Shown here in pieces: positions 29,756 through 38,285 of a stretch of DNA of 42,252 nt; the first letter of the stretch is position 1; each line of letters opens with the position of its first letter. The notes under the pieces are model-generated. The model was not told where the DNA came from, ran no database searches, and was given only the letters and a program-made list of their open reading frames with translations. The stretch comes from Azospirillum melinis (GTDB taxonomy: Bacteria > Pseudomonadota > Alphaproteobacteria > Azospirillales > Azospirillaceae), in assembly GCF_013340935.1 (NCBI RefSeq), contig NZ_WHOS01000064.1, forward strand, positions 1-42,252, given 5' to 3'. The position numbers were made by a program, and so were the translations under genes.

Positions 29756-30244
29756 TCAGAAGGGCGGCTGCTGCGGCTGTTCGGCCTGCTGGGCCGACTG
29801 GCGGTGGTACAGCTCGGCGAAGTCGATCGGGTTGATCATCAGCGGCGGGAAGCCGCCTTCGCGGGTCGCGCTGGAGACGATGGCGCGGGCGAACGGGAAG
29901 ATCATCCGGGCGCCTTCGATCATCAGGACCGGGCGGTGATGCTCTTCCGGCAGGCCGGGGAACTGGAACAGCGCGCCATAGGCCAGCTCGACCAGGAAGG
30001 CGACGGACTCGCCCTGGCGGGCTTCGCACCGCAGGTTCAGCGTCAGCTCGTAAATGTCGTCGCCGACCTTCTGGCCCTGGACGTCGACGCCGATGTTGAC
30101 CTGCGGCTGCGGCTGGTTCGGCAGCAGGCTCTGCGGGGCGTTGGGGTTCTCGAAGGAGAAGTCCTTCACATACTGCGCGAGGACATGCATCGGCAGCGAA
30201 GACGTCTGCTGCTGCTCGGCGCCGTTGCTCATCTGATCGGACAT
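29756..30244 (-). CDS. secB: Protein-export chaperone SecB
   Basis: A 162-residue cytoplasmic chaperone that holds precursors unfolded and hands them to SecA. The family pattern is clear: YVKDFSFENPNAP, YELTLNLRCEA, LEL/VELAYGALFQ, and FPFARAIVSSATREGGFPPLMINPIDF. The Gln-rich tails at both ends are variable in the family. ATG 30244 has GGAG six nt upstream; an in-frame ATG at 30229 is possible but less well supported. It converges on rho at a bidirectional terminator. Confidence 0.96.
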   Translation of the reverse strand: MSDQMSNGAEQQQTSSLPMHVLAQYVKDFSFENPNAPQSLLPNQPQPQVNIGVDVQGQKVGDDIYELTLNLRCEARQGESVAFLVELAYGALFQFPGLPEEHHRPVLMIEGARMIFPFARAIVSSATREGGFPPLMINPIDFAELYHRQSAQQAEQPQQPPF

Positions 30245-30429
30245 AACGGACTCCTAATCGCCGGCCCGCTTTCCATCCCCGGTCCCGGTATGGACGGGGG
30301 GCAGGGGTCGCAGGCCGACCCGGATGTGAGGTGACAGGGTTTGGTTCGCGACGGTTGTGCCTTCGCCCAAAGGGCTGGCTATCATGGATCGACCGTCCTG
30401 CCAACGGAAACCGCCGACGGATTGGCGGC

Positions 30430-31077
30430 TCAGCGCCGCTCATCTGGACGGTGCTTCCCCCATTGGGAATCGGTCAGCCGCGGCGCGTCGCGATCCTCGC
30501 CGTTCCTGTCCTCCGGGGTGACGTCGCGGAAATCGCCGTCGATAACGCCGGGCACGCCGGGAGCGGAGCGGAAGGGATCGTCGCCGCGGCGCGGACCGCC
30601 GGTGCCGAAACCCCCATTGCCGAACCCCTGGTCGCCGGTGGCGGGGCCGCCGGCACCAGCCCCGAAACCGGGACCGAAGCTCCCGGCTCCGAATCCACCC
30701 CGGCCCGTGGTGGTGAAGACCGGCATGCCGGCGCCGATCCGGCTGAACAGCCAGCGGCCGATGCCCCGGCGCAGCGGCCGGATCAGCAGCAGGATGCCGA
30801 GAATGTCGGTGAGAAAGCCGGGGATGATCAGCAGGATGCCGGCCAGCACGGCGCAGAAGCCGTCGAGCACGGTGCCGATGGGCGCCTCGCCGCGCGCCGC
30901 CGCCGCCTGGGCCTTGCTCAGCGAGGCGAGCCCCTGGTGACGGACGATCAGCATGCCCACCACCGCCGACAGGGCCAGCAGCCCGATGGTCGGCCCGGCG
31001 CCGATCCAATCGCCGACCTGGATGAATCCGACGATCTCCAGGATCGGCAGAAGAAGGATCAACAACAGGGGATTCAT
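30430..31077 (-). CDS. fxsA: FxsA-family membrane protein
   Basis: A 215-residue inner-membrane protein. The N-terminal about 120 residues are the FxsA domain: LLLILLLPILEIVGFIQVG, then GLLALSAVVGMLIVRHQG and a long hydrophobic segment AVLAGILLIIPGFLTDILGILLLI. In E. coli FxsA lowers exclusion of phage T7 by the F plasmid; its normal role is unknown. The C-terminal 80 residues are glycine- and phenylalanine-rich (GRGGFGAGSFGPGFG), then charged, unlike the short tails of many relatives. It is divergent from the Tim44-domain gene. Confidence 0.88.
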   Translation of the reverse strand: MNPLLLILLLPILEIVGFIQVGDWIGAGPTIGLLALSAVVGMLIVRHQGLASLSKAQAAAARGEAPIGTVLDGFCAVLAGILLIIPGFLTDILGILLLIRPLRRGIGRWLFSRIGAGMPVFTTTGRGGFGAGSFGPGFGAGAGGPATGDQGFGNGGFGTGGPRRGDDPFRSAPGVPGVIDGDFRDVTPEDRNGEDRDAPRLTDSQWGKHRPDERR

Positions 31078-31105
31078 GGTGTCCTTGCTCTTCGGGCTCG
31101 CTGCC

Positions 31106-31125
31106 CCTATCTAGGTTTGGATAGG
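31106..31125. promoter_or_regulatory. Inverted repeat upstream of fxsA
   Basis: CCTATC-TAGGTTTG-GATAGG is a 6-bp inverted repeat with 8-bp spacing, 29 bp before the fxsA start in the divergent fxsA/Tim44 spacer. It could be an operator; I could not place a good promoter relative to it. Confidence 0.25.
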
Positions 31126-31298
31126 TCGTCCGGTCGAAAGACCGCCGGCCTCATCCAATTGGCGGTTCAATCGGCAATTACTGGCGGGCAAGCAACACGT
31201 AATGCCGACCGGCCGCAAGGTCCAGAGGCGGGCCGGATCCGCCGGCGATTTCGCCGCGGCACAATGCTCACGACAAATCGTATTGGAAGGAACAGATG

Positions 31299-31994
31299 AT
31301 GGGAGACGGGTTCGTGTTCATCGAGATCGTGATCTTCGCGATGATCGCGGCCTTCCTCGTCTATCGGCTGCGCAGCGTCCTCGGCCGCCGGACGGGGGAG
31401 GAGCGGCAGCGGTCCAACCCCTTCACCTCCGCTCCGGGTGCTGCGAAGCCGGACAATGTGGTGACCCTGCCGGAGCGCAACCGGGCGCGACCGGATGTCG
31501 CACCGGGCGCCGATGTCGTGTCGTCGGACGAGCCGCTGTCGCTGGCCGCGTCCATCGACCAGATCCGTGCCGCCGATCCCAACTTCGACGAGAAGCATTT
31601 CCTGGAAGGCTCCAAGGCCGCCTTCGCCATGATCGTCGATGCCTTCGCCCGGGGCGACACCGCGACGCTGCGCCCGCTGCTGGCCGACGACGTCTATGAC
31701 AGCTTCGCCCAGGTCATCCGCGACCGTCAGGCCGCCGGCGAACAGCATGAAGCCCGCATCGAGCAGGTCCGCGAGGCCGAGGTGGTGGAGGCGAAGCTGG
31801 ATGCCGGCCGCACCGCCCGCGTCACCGTGCGTCTGGTTTCCGATCAGGTGAATGTGGTGCGTGATCGCAACGGCGCCATCGTCGACGGCGATCCCAAGGC
31901 GCTGGTGGAGAACACCGACGTCTGGACCTTCGCCCGCAACCTCCGTTCCCGCGATCCGAACTGGGCGCTGGTCGAGGTGCGGCCGGTCCAGTGA
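31299..31994 (+). CDS. Tim44/TimA-domain membrane-associated protein
   Basis: A 231-residue protein with one N-terminal membrane helix (about residues 5-23, VFIEIVIFAMIAAFLVYRL), a variable acidic/Pro linker, and a C-terminal Tim44-like domain (about 95-231: FLEGSKAAFAMIVDAFARGD, then the beta sheet ending WTFARNLRSRDPNWALVEV). Bacterial homologues (TimA) are related to the mitochondrial import subunit Tim44, but their role is unclear. Met codons at 31296 and 31299 are adjacent; AGGA lies 7 nt before the second, so I use 31299. It is followed by mltA after 16 nt, the usual neighbour. Confidence 0.88.
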   Translation: MGDGFVFIEIVIFAMIAAFLVYRLRSVLGRRTGEERQRSNPFTSAPGAAKPDNVVTLPERNRARPDVAPGADVVSSDEPLSLAASIDQIRAADPNFDEKHFLEGSKAAFAMIVDAFARGDTATLRPLLADDVYDSFAQVIRDRQAAGEQHEARIEQVREAEVVEAKLDAGRTARVTVRLVSDQVNVVRDRNGAIVDGDPKALVENTDVWTFARNLRSRDPNWALVEVRPVQ

Positions 31995-32010
31995 GGAACG
32001 ACCACCAGCA

Positions 32011-33213
32011 ATGACACATCGTCACCGTACCGGTTTCAGCGCCATCGCCCTCTTCGGGGCGGTGGCGTTGCTGTTTTCGGCCTGCGCTCCCAAGGAGGAG
32101 ATCAAGCCGCCGCCCGACGCCCTGACCCTGGCGCCGTTGTCCTTCGCCGATCTGCCGGGTTGGCGCAGCGATCCGGTGGCGCAGGCGGTGCCGGCGCTCG
32201 CCCGGTCCTGCGCCCGCTTCCGGAGCCTGCCCGCCGACCGGACGGTTGGGCCCAACGGGGTGGCCGGGACCATCGGCGACTGGCAGGGCCCCTGCGCCCG
32301 TCTGGCGGATCTGCCTGCCGGTGACGATGCCGCCGCCCGCGCCTTCTTCGAGGCGACTTTCACCCCTTACGCCGCCGGCAACAACGGCAGCCGCGAGGGC
32401 CTGTTCACCGGCTATTACGAGGCCGAGCTGGAGGGCAGCCTGCGCCCGGATCCGGCCTATCCGGTTCCGCTCTACCGCCGGCCGCCCGATCTGGTGATGG
32501 TCGATCTCGGCGATTTCTCCGACCGCTGGAAGGGCGAGCGCACCGCCGGCCGCGTGGTCGACGGCAAGCTGAAGCCTTACGAGGATCGCGCCGCCATCAT
32601 CGCCGGATCGCTGAAGGGCAAGGGGCTGGAGCTGGTGTGGGTGAAGGACCCGATCGGCGCCTTCTTCCTGCAAATCCAGGGGTCGGGCCGGATCCGGCTG
32701 GCCGACGGCAGCGAGACGCGTGTCGGTTACGCTGCCCAGAACGGCCACAAATACGTCGCCATCGGCAAGGAGCTGATCGACCGCGGCGCGCTCAAGCGGG
32801 AAGAGGTTTCATTGCAGACCATCCGCGCCTGGCTGCTGGCGCATCCCGATCAGGCCGCGGCGGTGATGAACGTCAATCCGTCCTACGTCTTCTTCCAGAC
32901 GCTGGCCGGCGACGGCCCGAACGGTGCCCAGGGCGTGGCGCTGACGCCCGGCCGCAGCCTGGCGGTCGACTCAAAGTTCATGCCCTATGGCGTTCCGGTG
33001 TGGCTGGATGCCGAGGACCCGGTCGATGGCGGGCAGCGGCTGCAACGGCTACTGGTGGCGCAGGACACCGGCGGAGCGATCCGCGGGCCGGTGCGTGGCG
33101 ACGTCTTCTGGGGCCATGGTCCGGAGGCGGAGCACAGGGCCGGACTGATGAAGAGCCGGGGGAGCTATGTGCTGCTGCTGCCGAAAAGCGTGAAGGTGGC
33201 TGCCGGAAGCTAG
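32011..33213 (+). CDS. mltA: Membrane-bound lytic murein transglycosylase A
   Basis: A 400-residue outer-membrane lipoprotein that cleaves peptidoglycan glycan strands to 1,6-anhydro ends. A signal peptide ends in the lipobox LFSAC with Cys25. The MltA domain includes LFTGYYEAELEGS and FFLQIQGSGRI, followed by the 3D domain with the catalytic-aspartate region LVAQDTGGAIRGPVRGDVFWG. ATG 32011 is close behind the Tim44-domain gene, probably co-transcribed. It faces hslU across a gap holding a parS site. Confidence 0.93.
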   Translation: MTHRHRTGFSAIALFGAVALLFSACAPKEEIKPPPDALTLAPLSFADLPGWRSDPVAQAVPALARSCARFRSLPADRTVGPNGVAGTIGDWQGPCARLADLPAGDDAAARAFFEATFTPYAAGNNGSREGLFTGYYEAELEGSLRPDPAYPVPLYRRPPDLVMVDLGDFSDRWKGERTAGRVVDGKLKPYEDRAAIIAGSLKGKGLELVWVKDPIGAFFLQIQGSGRIRLADGSETRVGYAAQNGHKYVAIGKELIDRGALKREEVSLQTIRAWLLAHPDQAAAVMNVNPSYVFFQTLAGDGPNGAQGVALTPGRSLAVDSKFMPYGVPVWLDAEDPVDGGQRLQRLLVAQDTGGAIRGPVRGDVFWGHGPEAEHRAGLMKSRGSYVLLLPKSVKVAAGS

Positions 33214-33228
33214 GCGCGGGCAGGGCGA

Positions 33229-33244
33229 TGTTTCACGTGAAGCA
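33229..33244. other. parS ParB-binding site between mltA and hslU
   Basis: TGTTTCACGTGAAGCA differs from the consensus TGTTTCACGTGAAACA by one base. It lies in the 63-nt convergent gap, about 8.2 kb right of the proposed oriC, the only one of the five on this side. Confidence 0.85.
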
Positions 33245-33246
33245 GA

Positions 33247-33268
33247 GGGGCGCCCGAGCGGACGCCCC
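33247..33268. terminator. Hairpin between convergent mltA and hslU
   Basis: GGGGCG (33247-33252) can pair with CGCCCC (33263-33268) around a 10-nt loop, right after the parS site and 8 nt past the hslU stop. There is no T-run. Its position between converging genes suggests a weak shared terminator. Confidence 0.35.
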
Positions 33269-33276
33269 CCATGCCG

Positions 33277-34620
33277 TCACAGAATGAACTTCGACAGGTC
33301 CGCATTCTTCGCCAGCCCGCCGACCCGTTCCCGCACCAGCGCGGCGTCGATGGTGACCGTCTCGCCGGCGCGGTCGCTGGCGGCGAAGCTGATCTCCTCC
33401 AGCAGGCGTTCCAACACCGTGTGCAGGCGGCGCGCGCCGATGTTCTCGACGGAGCTGTTGATCTCCGCCGCCAGCCGGGCCAGCTCGTCGATGCTGTCGT
33501 CGGTGAAGACCAGATCGACCTCCTCCGTCTTCATCAGCGCCTTGTACTGGCGGATCAGGCTGGCTTCCGGCTCGGTCAGGATGCGCTTGAAGTCGTCCTG
33601 GCTCAGCGCCTTCAGCTCGACGCGGATCGGCAGGCGGCCCTGCAGCTCCGGCAGCAGGTCCGACGGCTTGGCGATGTGGAAGGCGCCCGACGCGATGAAC
33701 AGGACATGGTCGGTCTTCACCGGGCCATGCTTGGTCGACACCGTGGTGCCTTCGATCAGCGGCAGCAGGTCGCGCTGGACGCCTTCGCGGCTGACGTCGG
33801 CGCCGCGCGCGTCGGAGCGGGCGGAGATCTTGTCGATCTCATCGAGGAAGACGATGCCGTTCTGCTCGACCGCCCGGATCGCCTCCGCCACCACCTTTTC
33901 CTGGTCCAGCAGCTTGTCGGACTCCTCGGCCATCAGCACCGTGTGGCTCTCGGCCACCGTCATGCGGCGGGTCTTGGTGCGGCCGCCCATCATCTTGCCG
34001 AACATGTCGTTCAGGTTCAGCATGCCCATCTGGGAGCCCGGCATGCCGGGGATGTCGAAGGTCGGCATGCCGGCCGGCGCACCGGTGTCGGCGACCTGGA
34101 TTTCGATCTCCTTGTCGTTCAGCGTGCCCTCGCGCAGCATCTTGCGGAACTTGGCGCGTGTCTCGGCACTGGCGCTGTCGCCGCACAGCGCGTCGAGCAC
34201 CCGCTCCTCCGCCCGCAGTTCGGCCTTGGCGGCGACCTCCTTGCGCAGCCGCTCGCGGGTCAGGCCGATGGCGGCCTCCACCAGATCGCGGACGATCTGC
34301 TCGACATCGCGGCCGACATAGCCGACCTCGGTGAACTTGGTCGCCTCGACCTTCAGGAACGGGGCCTGGGCCAGCCGGGCGAGGCGCCGCGCGATCTCGG
34401 TCTTGCCGACGCCGGTCGGGCCGATCATCAGGATGTTCTTCGGCAACACCTCTTCCCGCAGCCCCTCGGGCAGCTGCTGCCGGCGCCAGCGGTTGCGCAG
34501 CGCGATGGCGACCGCGCGCTTGGCCTCGTTCTGGCCGACGATGTAGCGGTCGAGTTCGGAGACGATCTCGCGCGGGCTGAAGGCGGCGGTGTCGGCGGAA
34601 ACGGATGCGGTCTGGCTCAT
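33277..34620 (-). CDS. hslU: HslU, ATPase subunit of the HslUV protease
   Basis: A 447-residue AAA+ unfoldase that feeds substrates to HslV. Seen: REIVSELDRYIVGQNEAKRAVAIALRNRWRR at the N-terminus, Walker A GPTGVGKT (67-74), the substrate pore GYVGRD, the I domain (about 110-240) with MGMLNLNDMFG, Walker B IVFLDEIDKI, and the C-terminal KNADLSKFIL that docks into HslV. All parts are intact. ATG 34620 follows the hslV stop by 5 nt, so the two are one operon. Confidence 0.97.
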   Translation of the reverse strand: MSQTASVSADTAAFSPREIVSELDRYIVGQNEAKRAVAIALRNRWRRQQLPEGLREEVLPKNILMIGPTGVGKTEIARRLARLAQAPFLKVEATKFTEVGYVGRDVEQIVRDLVEAAIGLTRERLRKEVAAKAELRAEERVLDALCGDSASAETRAKFRKMLREGTLNDKEIEIQVADTGAPAGMPTFDIPGMPGSQMGMLNLNDMFGKMMGGRTKTRRMTVAESHTVLMAEESDKLLDQEKVVAEAIRAVEQNGIVFLDEIDKISARSDARGADVSREGVQRDLLPLIEGTTVSTKHGPVKTDHVLFIASGAFHIAKPSDLLPELQGRLPIRVELKALSQDDFKRILTEPEASLIRQYKALMKTEEVDLVFTDDSIDELARLAAEINSSVENIGARRLHTVLERLLEEISFAASDRAGETVTIDAALVRERVGGLAKNADLSKFIL

Positions 34621-34625
34621 GGCGC

Positions 34626-35189
34626 TCACAGCTTTTCCAGGGTGACGTTTTCGTTGGTGTAGACGCAGATGCCGGCGGCGATCTTCATCGCCTTGCGCGC
34701 CACGGCTTCCGCATCCATCCCGTCGATGTCGATCAGCGCGCGCGCCGCCGACAGGGCGTAGGAGCCGCCAGAGCCGATGCCGATCAGCCCGTCCTCCGGC
34801 TCCAGCACGTCGCCGTTGCCGGTCAGCACGAGGCTGACGCTCTTGTCGGCCACCGCCATCATCGCTTCCAGGCGGCGCAGATAGCGGTCGGTGCGCCAGT
34901 CCTTGGCCATCTCGACGCAGGCGCGGGTCAGCTGGCCGGGATACTGCTCCAGCTTGCCTTCCAGCCGTTCGAACAGGGTCATCGCATCGGCGGTGGCGCC
35001 GGCGAAGCCCGCCATCACCGTGCCGCCGGCCAGCCAGCGGACCTTGCGCGCGTTGGCCTTCATCACCGTCGGGCCGACCGAGACCTGCCCGTCGCCGGCG
35101 ATCACCACCTGACCGTTCTTGCGCACCGACAGGATCGTGGTGCCGTGCCACTGGATGGGATCGTGAGGATTGGACGCTGGATAGGTCAT
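34626..35189 (-). CDS. hslV: HslV, peptidase subunit of the HslUV protease
   Basis: A 187-residue proteasome-like threonine peptidase. The mature enzyme begins at Thr17 in HGTTILSVRKNG, so a 16-residue propeptide must be removed to expose the catalytic threonine; this is longer than the single Met of E. coli HslV but known in alphaproteobacteria. GDGQVSVGPTVMKANARKVR and GSGGSYALSAARAL are family signatures. ATG 35189 is the natural start; in-frame codons further upstream are outside the conserved protein. hslU follows directly. Confidence 0.96.
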   Translation of the reverse strand: MTYPASNPHDPIQWHGTTILSVRKNGQVVIAGDGQVSVGPTVMKANARKVRWLAGGTVMAGFAGATADAMTLFERLEGKLEQYPGQLTRACVEMAKDWRTDRYLRRLEAMMAVADKSVSLVLTGNGDVLEPEDGLIGIGSGGSYALSAARALIDIDGMDAEAVARKAMKIAAGICVYTNENVTLEKL

Positions 35190-35292
35190 GCGGGAACCAC
35201 GCTGGAGAATGGGAAACGGTCCCGCCGCCCCGGATCCGGGGCGCCGTCGCAGGCGCATGGACCTTGCAAGTCGTGGCGGCAGGGCATCCGGT

Positions 35293-36816
35293 CTATGTGG
35301 GAGGGGCGCTGTCCCCGTCAAGCATATCGGCCTCTGGCTCGTCCTCATCCCACAGGGACTCGACCAGGGCGTTCCGGCGCGTTTTGCCGGTTTTGGGCGG
35401 AGCGGCGGATGGCATGGGGCCGGCCGGATCCGCCCCCAGCCGGTCGAGCAGCGGACCGAGCGCCAGGAACTCGACCAGACCGGCCGGGGTGGCGGCCGAA
35501 GTGGCGATGAAGCGGCCGGCGGAGGGCGCGACGCCGACCAGCGCGCCGCTGCCGTCCAGCAGCGGATCGCCCGCCTCGGTCACCGCGGTGAGCAGGGCGG
35601 CCGAGCCCAGATCCGCCTGGATCAGCGTGGCGGCATCCCCGTCATCGGCCGGCAGCCCGCCGACGATGCCGGCGATCTCCCGTCCCCGTCCGCCCGGGAT
35701 CGCCCGCACCGGCTCGCTGACGCGCAGGGCCGCGGTGCGCAGGGGCAGGGCGGGCAGCCGGGCCGGCACCCGCACCAGGGCGAAACCGCTGGCCGGGTCG
35801 CGCCCAACCACCCAGCCGGTCAGCTCCACCCCGCGGGCGGGCCGGACGGTGACGTTGGGGTCGGATCCGGGCAGTGGGGCCAGCAGCACCGCCTGGACCT
35901 CGCCGGCCGCATCGGTCTCGCCGATCACCAGCCCATGCGACCCGCCGACCGGCAGTCTCGCCGCCGCCGGCCGGCCGGATCCGGCCCCGGTCCGCAGCAG
36001 CAGGCGGCCCGGACGATATGCCGCGGACCCCACGGCCAGGGCAGGGGATGCGGCGTCCGGCGTCAGCGGCGTGGGTCCGGATCCGGCCGGCGCCGCCACG
36101 GGAAACAGGGCCGGCGGAGCCACCGACGGGGGCTGGGACCGGGGCGGGGCGCCGCCCGACAGCAGGGCACGGAAGCCGCCGTCGGCGGCGAGCGCCTCGA
36201 CCGCGGCGGCGAAGGCCTCCTCGACCAGCAGGGTGTCGCCTTGCGGCACGCCGCTCTCCTGGGCAATGGCGCCGGTGGTGACCACGCGGTGCACCAGCCC
36301 GCCGCCGCGCGCGTCGTAGACCGTCCATTCCACCTTGACGCTGCCGGTGCCGGAACTGCCCTTGCTGCTGCCGGTCAGCCAGTTGGTGCGGTGGCACAAT
36401 TCCAGCTGCACGTCGCGCAGGTCGCCCTGCACGGTGAAGCGGGCGCGGCTGCGGTTGCCGTCGGGGTTGTCGGGACCGCCGGGCCGGCCGACCACATCGA
36501 AACCGGCGGCGGTCATCGCCTCGGCGAACCGCTCGTCGAAGGTGGAGCCGCGCCGCATGTTGACGCCGCTGGTCCAATAGACGTCGTCGTAGGGCGGGGC
36601 GCAGTCGATGCCCCAGACATAGCGGCCGATCTGCATCCCGCGCCGCATCGACCCGATGGTCAGCTCGCCGAAGCGGAACGGCGCCGTGGTCCCGGCGGCC
36701 ACCGGCGGCGCTGTCCTGGCGACCGGCGGGGGCGCGGACATACCGCCGCATCCGGCCGGTAGCAGGCCGAGGAGCACGGTCAGGGCTGCGGCGGAAAAGC
36801 GCGGATGGTCGGTCAT
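35293..36816 (-). CDS. Large lipoprotein with a decayed trypsin-like domain
   Basis: A 507-residue predicted lipoprotein: signal peptide with lipobox LLPAGC (Cys23). Residues about 45-215 form a domain I do not recognise, with RRGMQIGRYVWGIDCAPPYDDVYWTSG and a two-strand segment ending KVEWTVYDARGGGLVHRVV. Residues about 285-460 resemble the DegP-type trypsin fold in its conserved frame (VVGRDPASGFALVRV, LPALPLRTA, IQAD, then AGDPLLDGSGALVGV), but the positions of the catalytic Asp and Ser hold Gly and other residues and no catalytic His is evident. It is probably a non-enzymatic binding protein in the periplasm. Oddly GC- and Pro/Ala-rich. Confidence 0.75.
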   Translation of the reverse strand: MTDHPRFSAAALTVLLGLLPAGCGGMSAPPPVARTAPPVAAGTTAPFRFGELTIGSMRRGMQIGRYVWGIDCAPPYDDVYWTSGVNMRRGSTFDERFAEAMTAAGFDVVGRPGGPDNPDGNRSRARFTVQGDLRDVQLELCHRTNWLTGSSKGSSGTGSVKVEWTVYDARGGGLVHRVVTTGAIAQESGVPQGDTLLVEEAFAAAVEALAADGGFRALLSGGAPPRSQPPSVAPPALFPVAAPAGSGPTPLTPDAASPALAVGSAAYRPGRLLLRTGAGSGRPAAARLPVGGSHGLVIGETDAAGEVQAVLLAPLPGSDPNVTVRPARGVELTGWVVGRDPASGFALVRVPARLPALPLRTAALRVSEPVRAIPGGRGREIAGIVGGLPADDGDAATLIQADLGSAALLTAVTEAGDPLLDGSGALVGVAPSAGRFIATSAATPAGLVEFLALGPLLDRLGADPAGPMPSAAPPKTGKTRRNALVESLWDEDEPEADMLDGDSAPPT

Positions 36817-36951
36817 AAGCGGATATGCACGCAGGAAGTGTATCGAACTCTACCCTGCACACGTCCGTAGGACAATCGTCGGAATGGACAGGGCGCGCAT
36901 CAATCGTGCCGGATGCTGGCGCGCAGGGATGCTTCCTGCTACAAAACCGCC

Positions 36952-37575
36952 ATGGACCAGACCCCCATCAATGGCGGCCGCCGCGCCTCGATCGAGCGGA
37001 ACACCACGGAGACCCGGATCCGGGTCGCGCTGAACCTTGACGGCACCGGCGTCTACGACGTCAAGACGGGGGTCGGCTTCCTCGACCACATGCTGGAACA
37101 GCTGTCGCGCCACAGCCTCATGGACCTGACTGTCCTGGCCGACGGCGACCTGCACATCGACTATCACCACACCACTGAGGACACCGGCATCGCCATCGGC
37201 ATGGCGGTGGCGAAGGCGCTGGGCGACCGCAAGGGCATCCAGCGCTACGGCCATTCCTATGTCCCGATGGACGAGACGCTGACGCGGGTGGCGCTGGACT
37301 TCTCCAACCGGCCCTACCTGATCTGGAAGGTGAACTTCACCCGCGACAAGATCGGCGATTTCGACACCGAGCTGTTCCGCGAGTGGTTCCAGGCCTTCGC
37401 CATGGCCGCCGGCGTGACGCTGCACGTCGAGAACCTGTATGGCGAGAACAACCACCACATCGTGGAAAGCTGCTACAAGGCGCTTGCCCGCGCGCTGCGC
37501 GCCGGGGTGGAGATCGACCCGCGCAAGCGCGATGCGGTGCCCTCCACCAAGGGCACGCTCGGCGGATCGCTCTGA
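36952..37575 (+). CDS. hisB: Imidazoleglycerol-phosphate dehydratase
   Basis: A 207-residue monofunctional HisB (no phosphatase domain) that dehydrates imidazole glycerol phosphate in histidine synthesis. Metal-binding histidine motifs are intact: GFLDHMLEQLSRHS, DYHHTTEDTGI and ENNHHIVESCYK. ATG 36952 gives a short N-terminus MDQTPINGG before the conserved RxxxxxTxETxI segment. It is the first gene of the plus-strand run hisB-hisH-GNAT-hisA-hisF-hisE and is divergent from the lipoprotein gene across 135 nt. Confidence 0.96.
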   Translation: MDQTPINGGRRASIERNTTETRIRVALNLDGTGVYDVKTGVGFLDHMLEQLSRHSLMDLTVLADGDLHIDYHHTTEDTGIAIGMAVAKALGDRKGIQRYGHSYVPMDETLTRVALDFSNRPYLIWKVNFTRDKIGDFDTELFREWFQAFAMAAGVTLHVENLYGENNHHIVESCYKALARALRAGVEIDPRKRDAVPSTKGTLGGSL

Positions 37576-37636
37576 CGGCGGGGACCGCGGTCCAGCCATC
37601 CCCCTCCGCCGTCCTATCGGAAGGTTTGTCACGTTC

Positions 37637-38281
37637 ATGGAAACGGTCGCGCTGATCGATTACGGCTCCGGCAACCTGCGCTCCGCCGCCAAGGCGATCG
37701 AGCGCGCGGCCGGCGAAGCCGATGCGTCTTACACGGTCCTCGTCACCTCCGACGCCGATGCCGTCCGCCGGGCCGACCGCGTGGTCCTGCCCGGCGTCGG
37801 CGCCTTCGCCGACTGCAAGCGCGGCCTGTCGGAGGTGCCGGGCATGCTGGAGGCGCTGGAGGAGGTGGTGCACCGCCGCGGCCGGCCCTTCCTCGGCATC
37901 TGCGTCGGCATGCAGCTGATGGCGGAGCGCGGCCGCGAATATGGCGTGACCGAGGGGCTGGGCTGGCTCCCGGGCGAGGTGGTGAAGCTGGAGCCGGCCG
38001 ATCCGGCCCTGAAGATCCCGCACATGGGCTGGAACGAGCTGAACATCCGCCACCCGCACCCGGTTCTGGCCGGCCTGCCCGAGGGCAGCCACGCCTACTT
38101 CGTCCATTCCTACCAGTTCAGGCTCGCCGATCCCGACACGCTGATCGCGTCCGCGGATTATGGCGGGCCCTTCGCCGCGGTGGTCGGGCGCGACAATCTG
38201 GTCGGCACCCAGTTCCATCCGGAGAAGAGCCAGGCGACCGGCCTGGCGCTGATCGCCAATTTCCTGCGCTGGAAGGTCTGA
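37637..38281 (+). CDS. hisH: Imidazole glycerol phosphate synthase, glutaminase subunit
   Basis: A 214-residue class I glutamine amidotransferase that supplies ammonia to HisF. The catalytic triad appears as Cys in GICVGMQLM and His/Glu in FHPEKSQ; LIDYGSGNLRS opens the protein and VLPGVGAFADC is the family signature. ATG 37637 begins METVALIDYGSGN. It follows hisB after 61 nt and is followed by a GNAT gene after 4 nt, then hisA and hisF. Confidence 0.96.
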   Translation: METVALIDYGSGNLRSAAKAIERAAGEADASYTVLVTSDADAVRRADRVVLPGVGAFADCKRGLSEVPGMLEALEEVVHRRGRPFLGICVGMQLMAERGREYGVTEGLGWLPGEVVKLEPADPALKIPHMGWNELNIRHPHPVLAGLPEGSHAYFVHSYQFRLADPDTLIASADYGGPFAAVVGRDNLVGTQFHPEKSQATGLALIANFLRWKV

Positions 38282-38285
38282 CGAG

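Noticed and set aside
33228..33287. 19-codon ORF beginning M-F-H-V-K over the parS site
   Set aside because: The M-F-H-V-K reading is a by-product of the parS palindrome and the ORF runs into the hslU 3' end.
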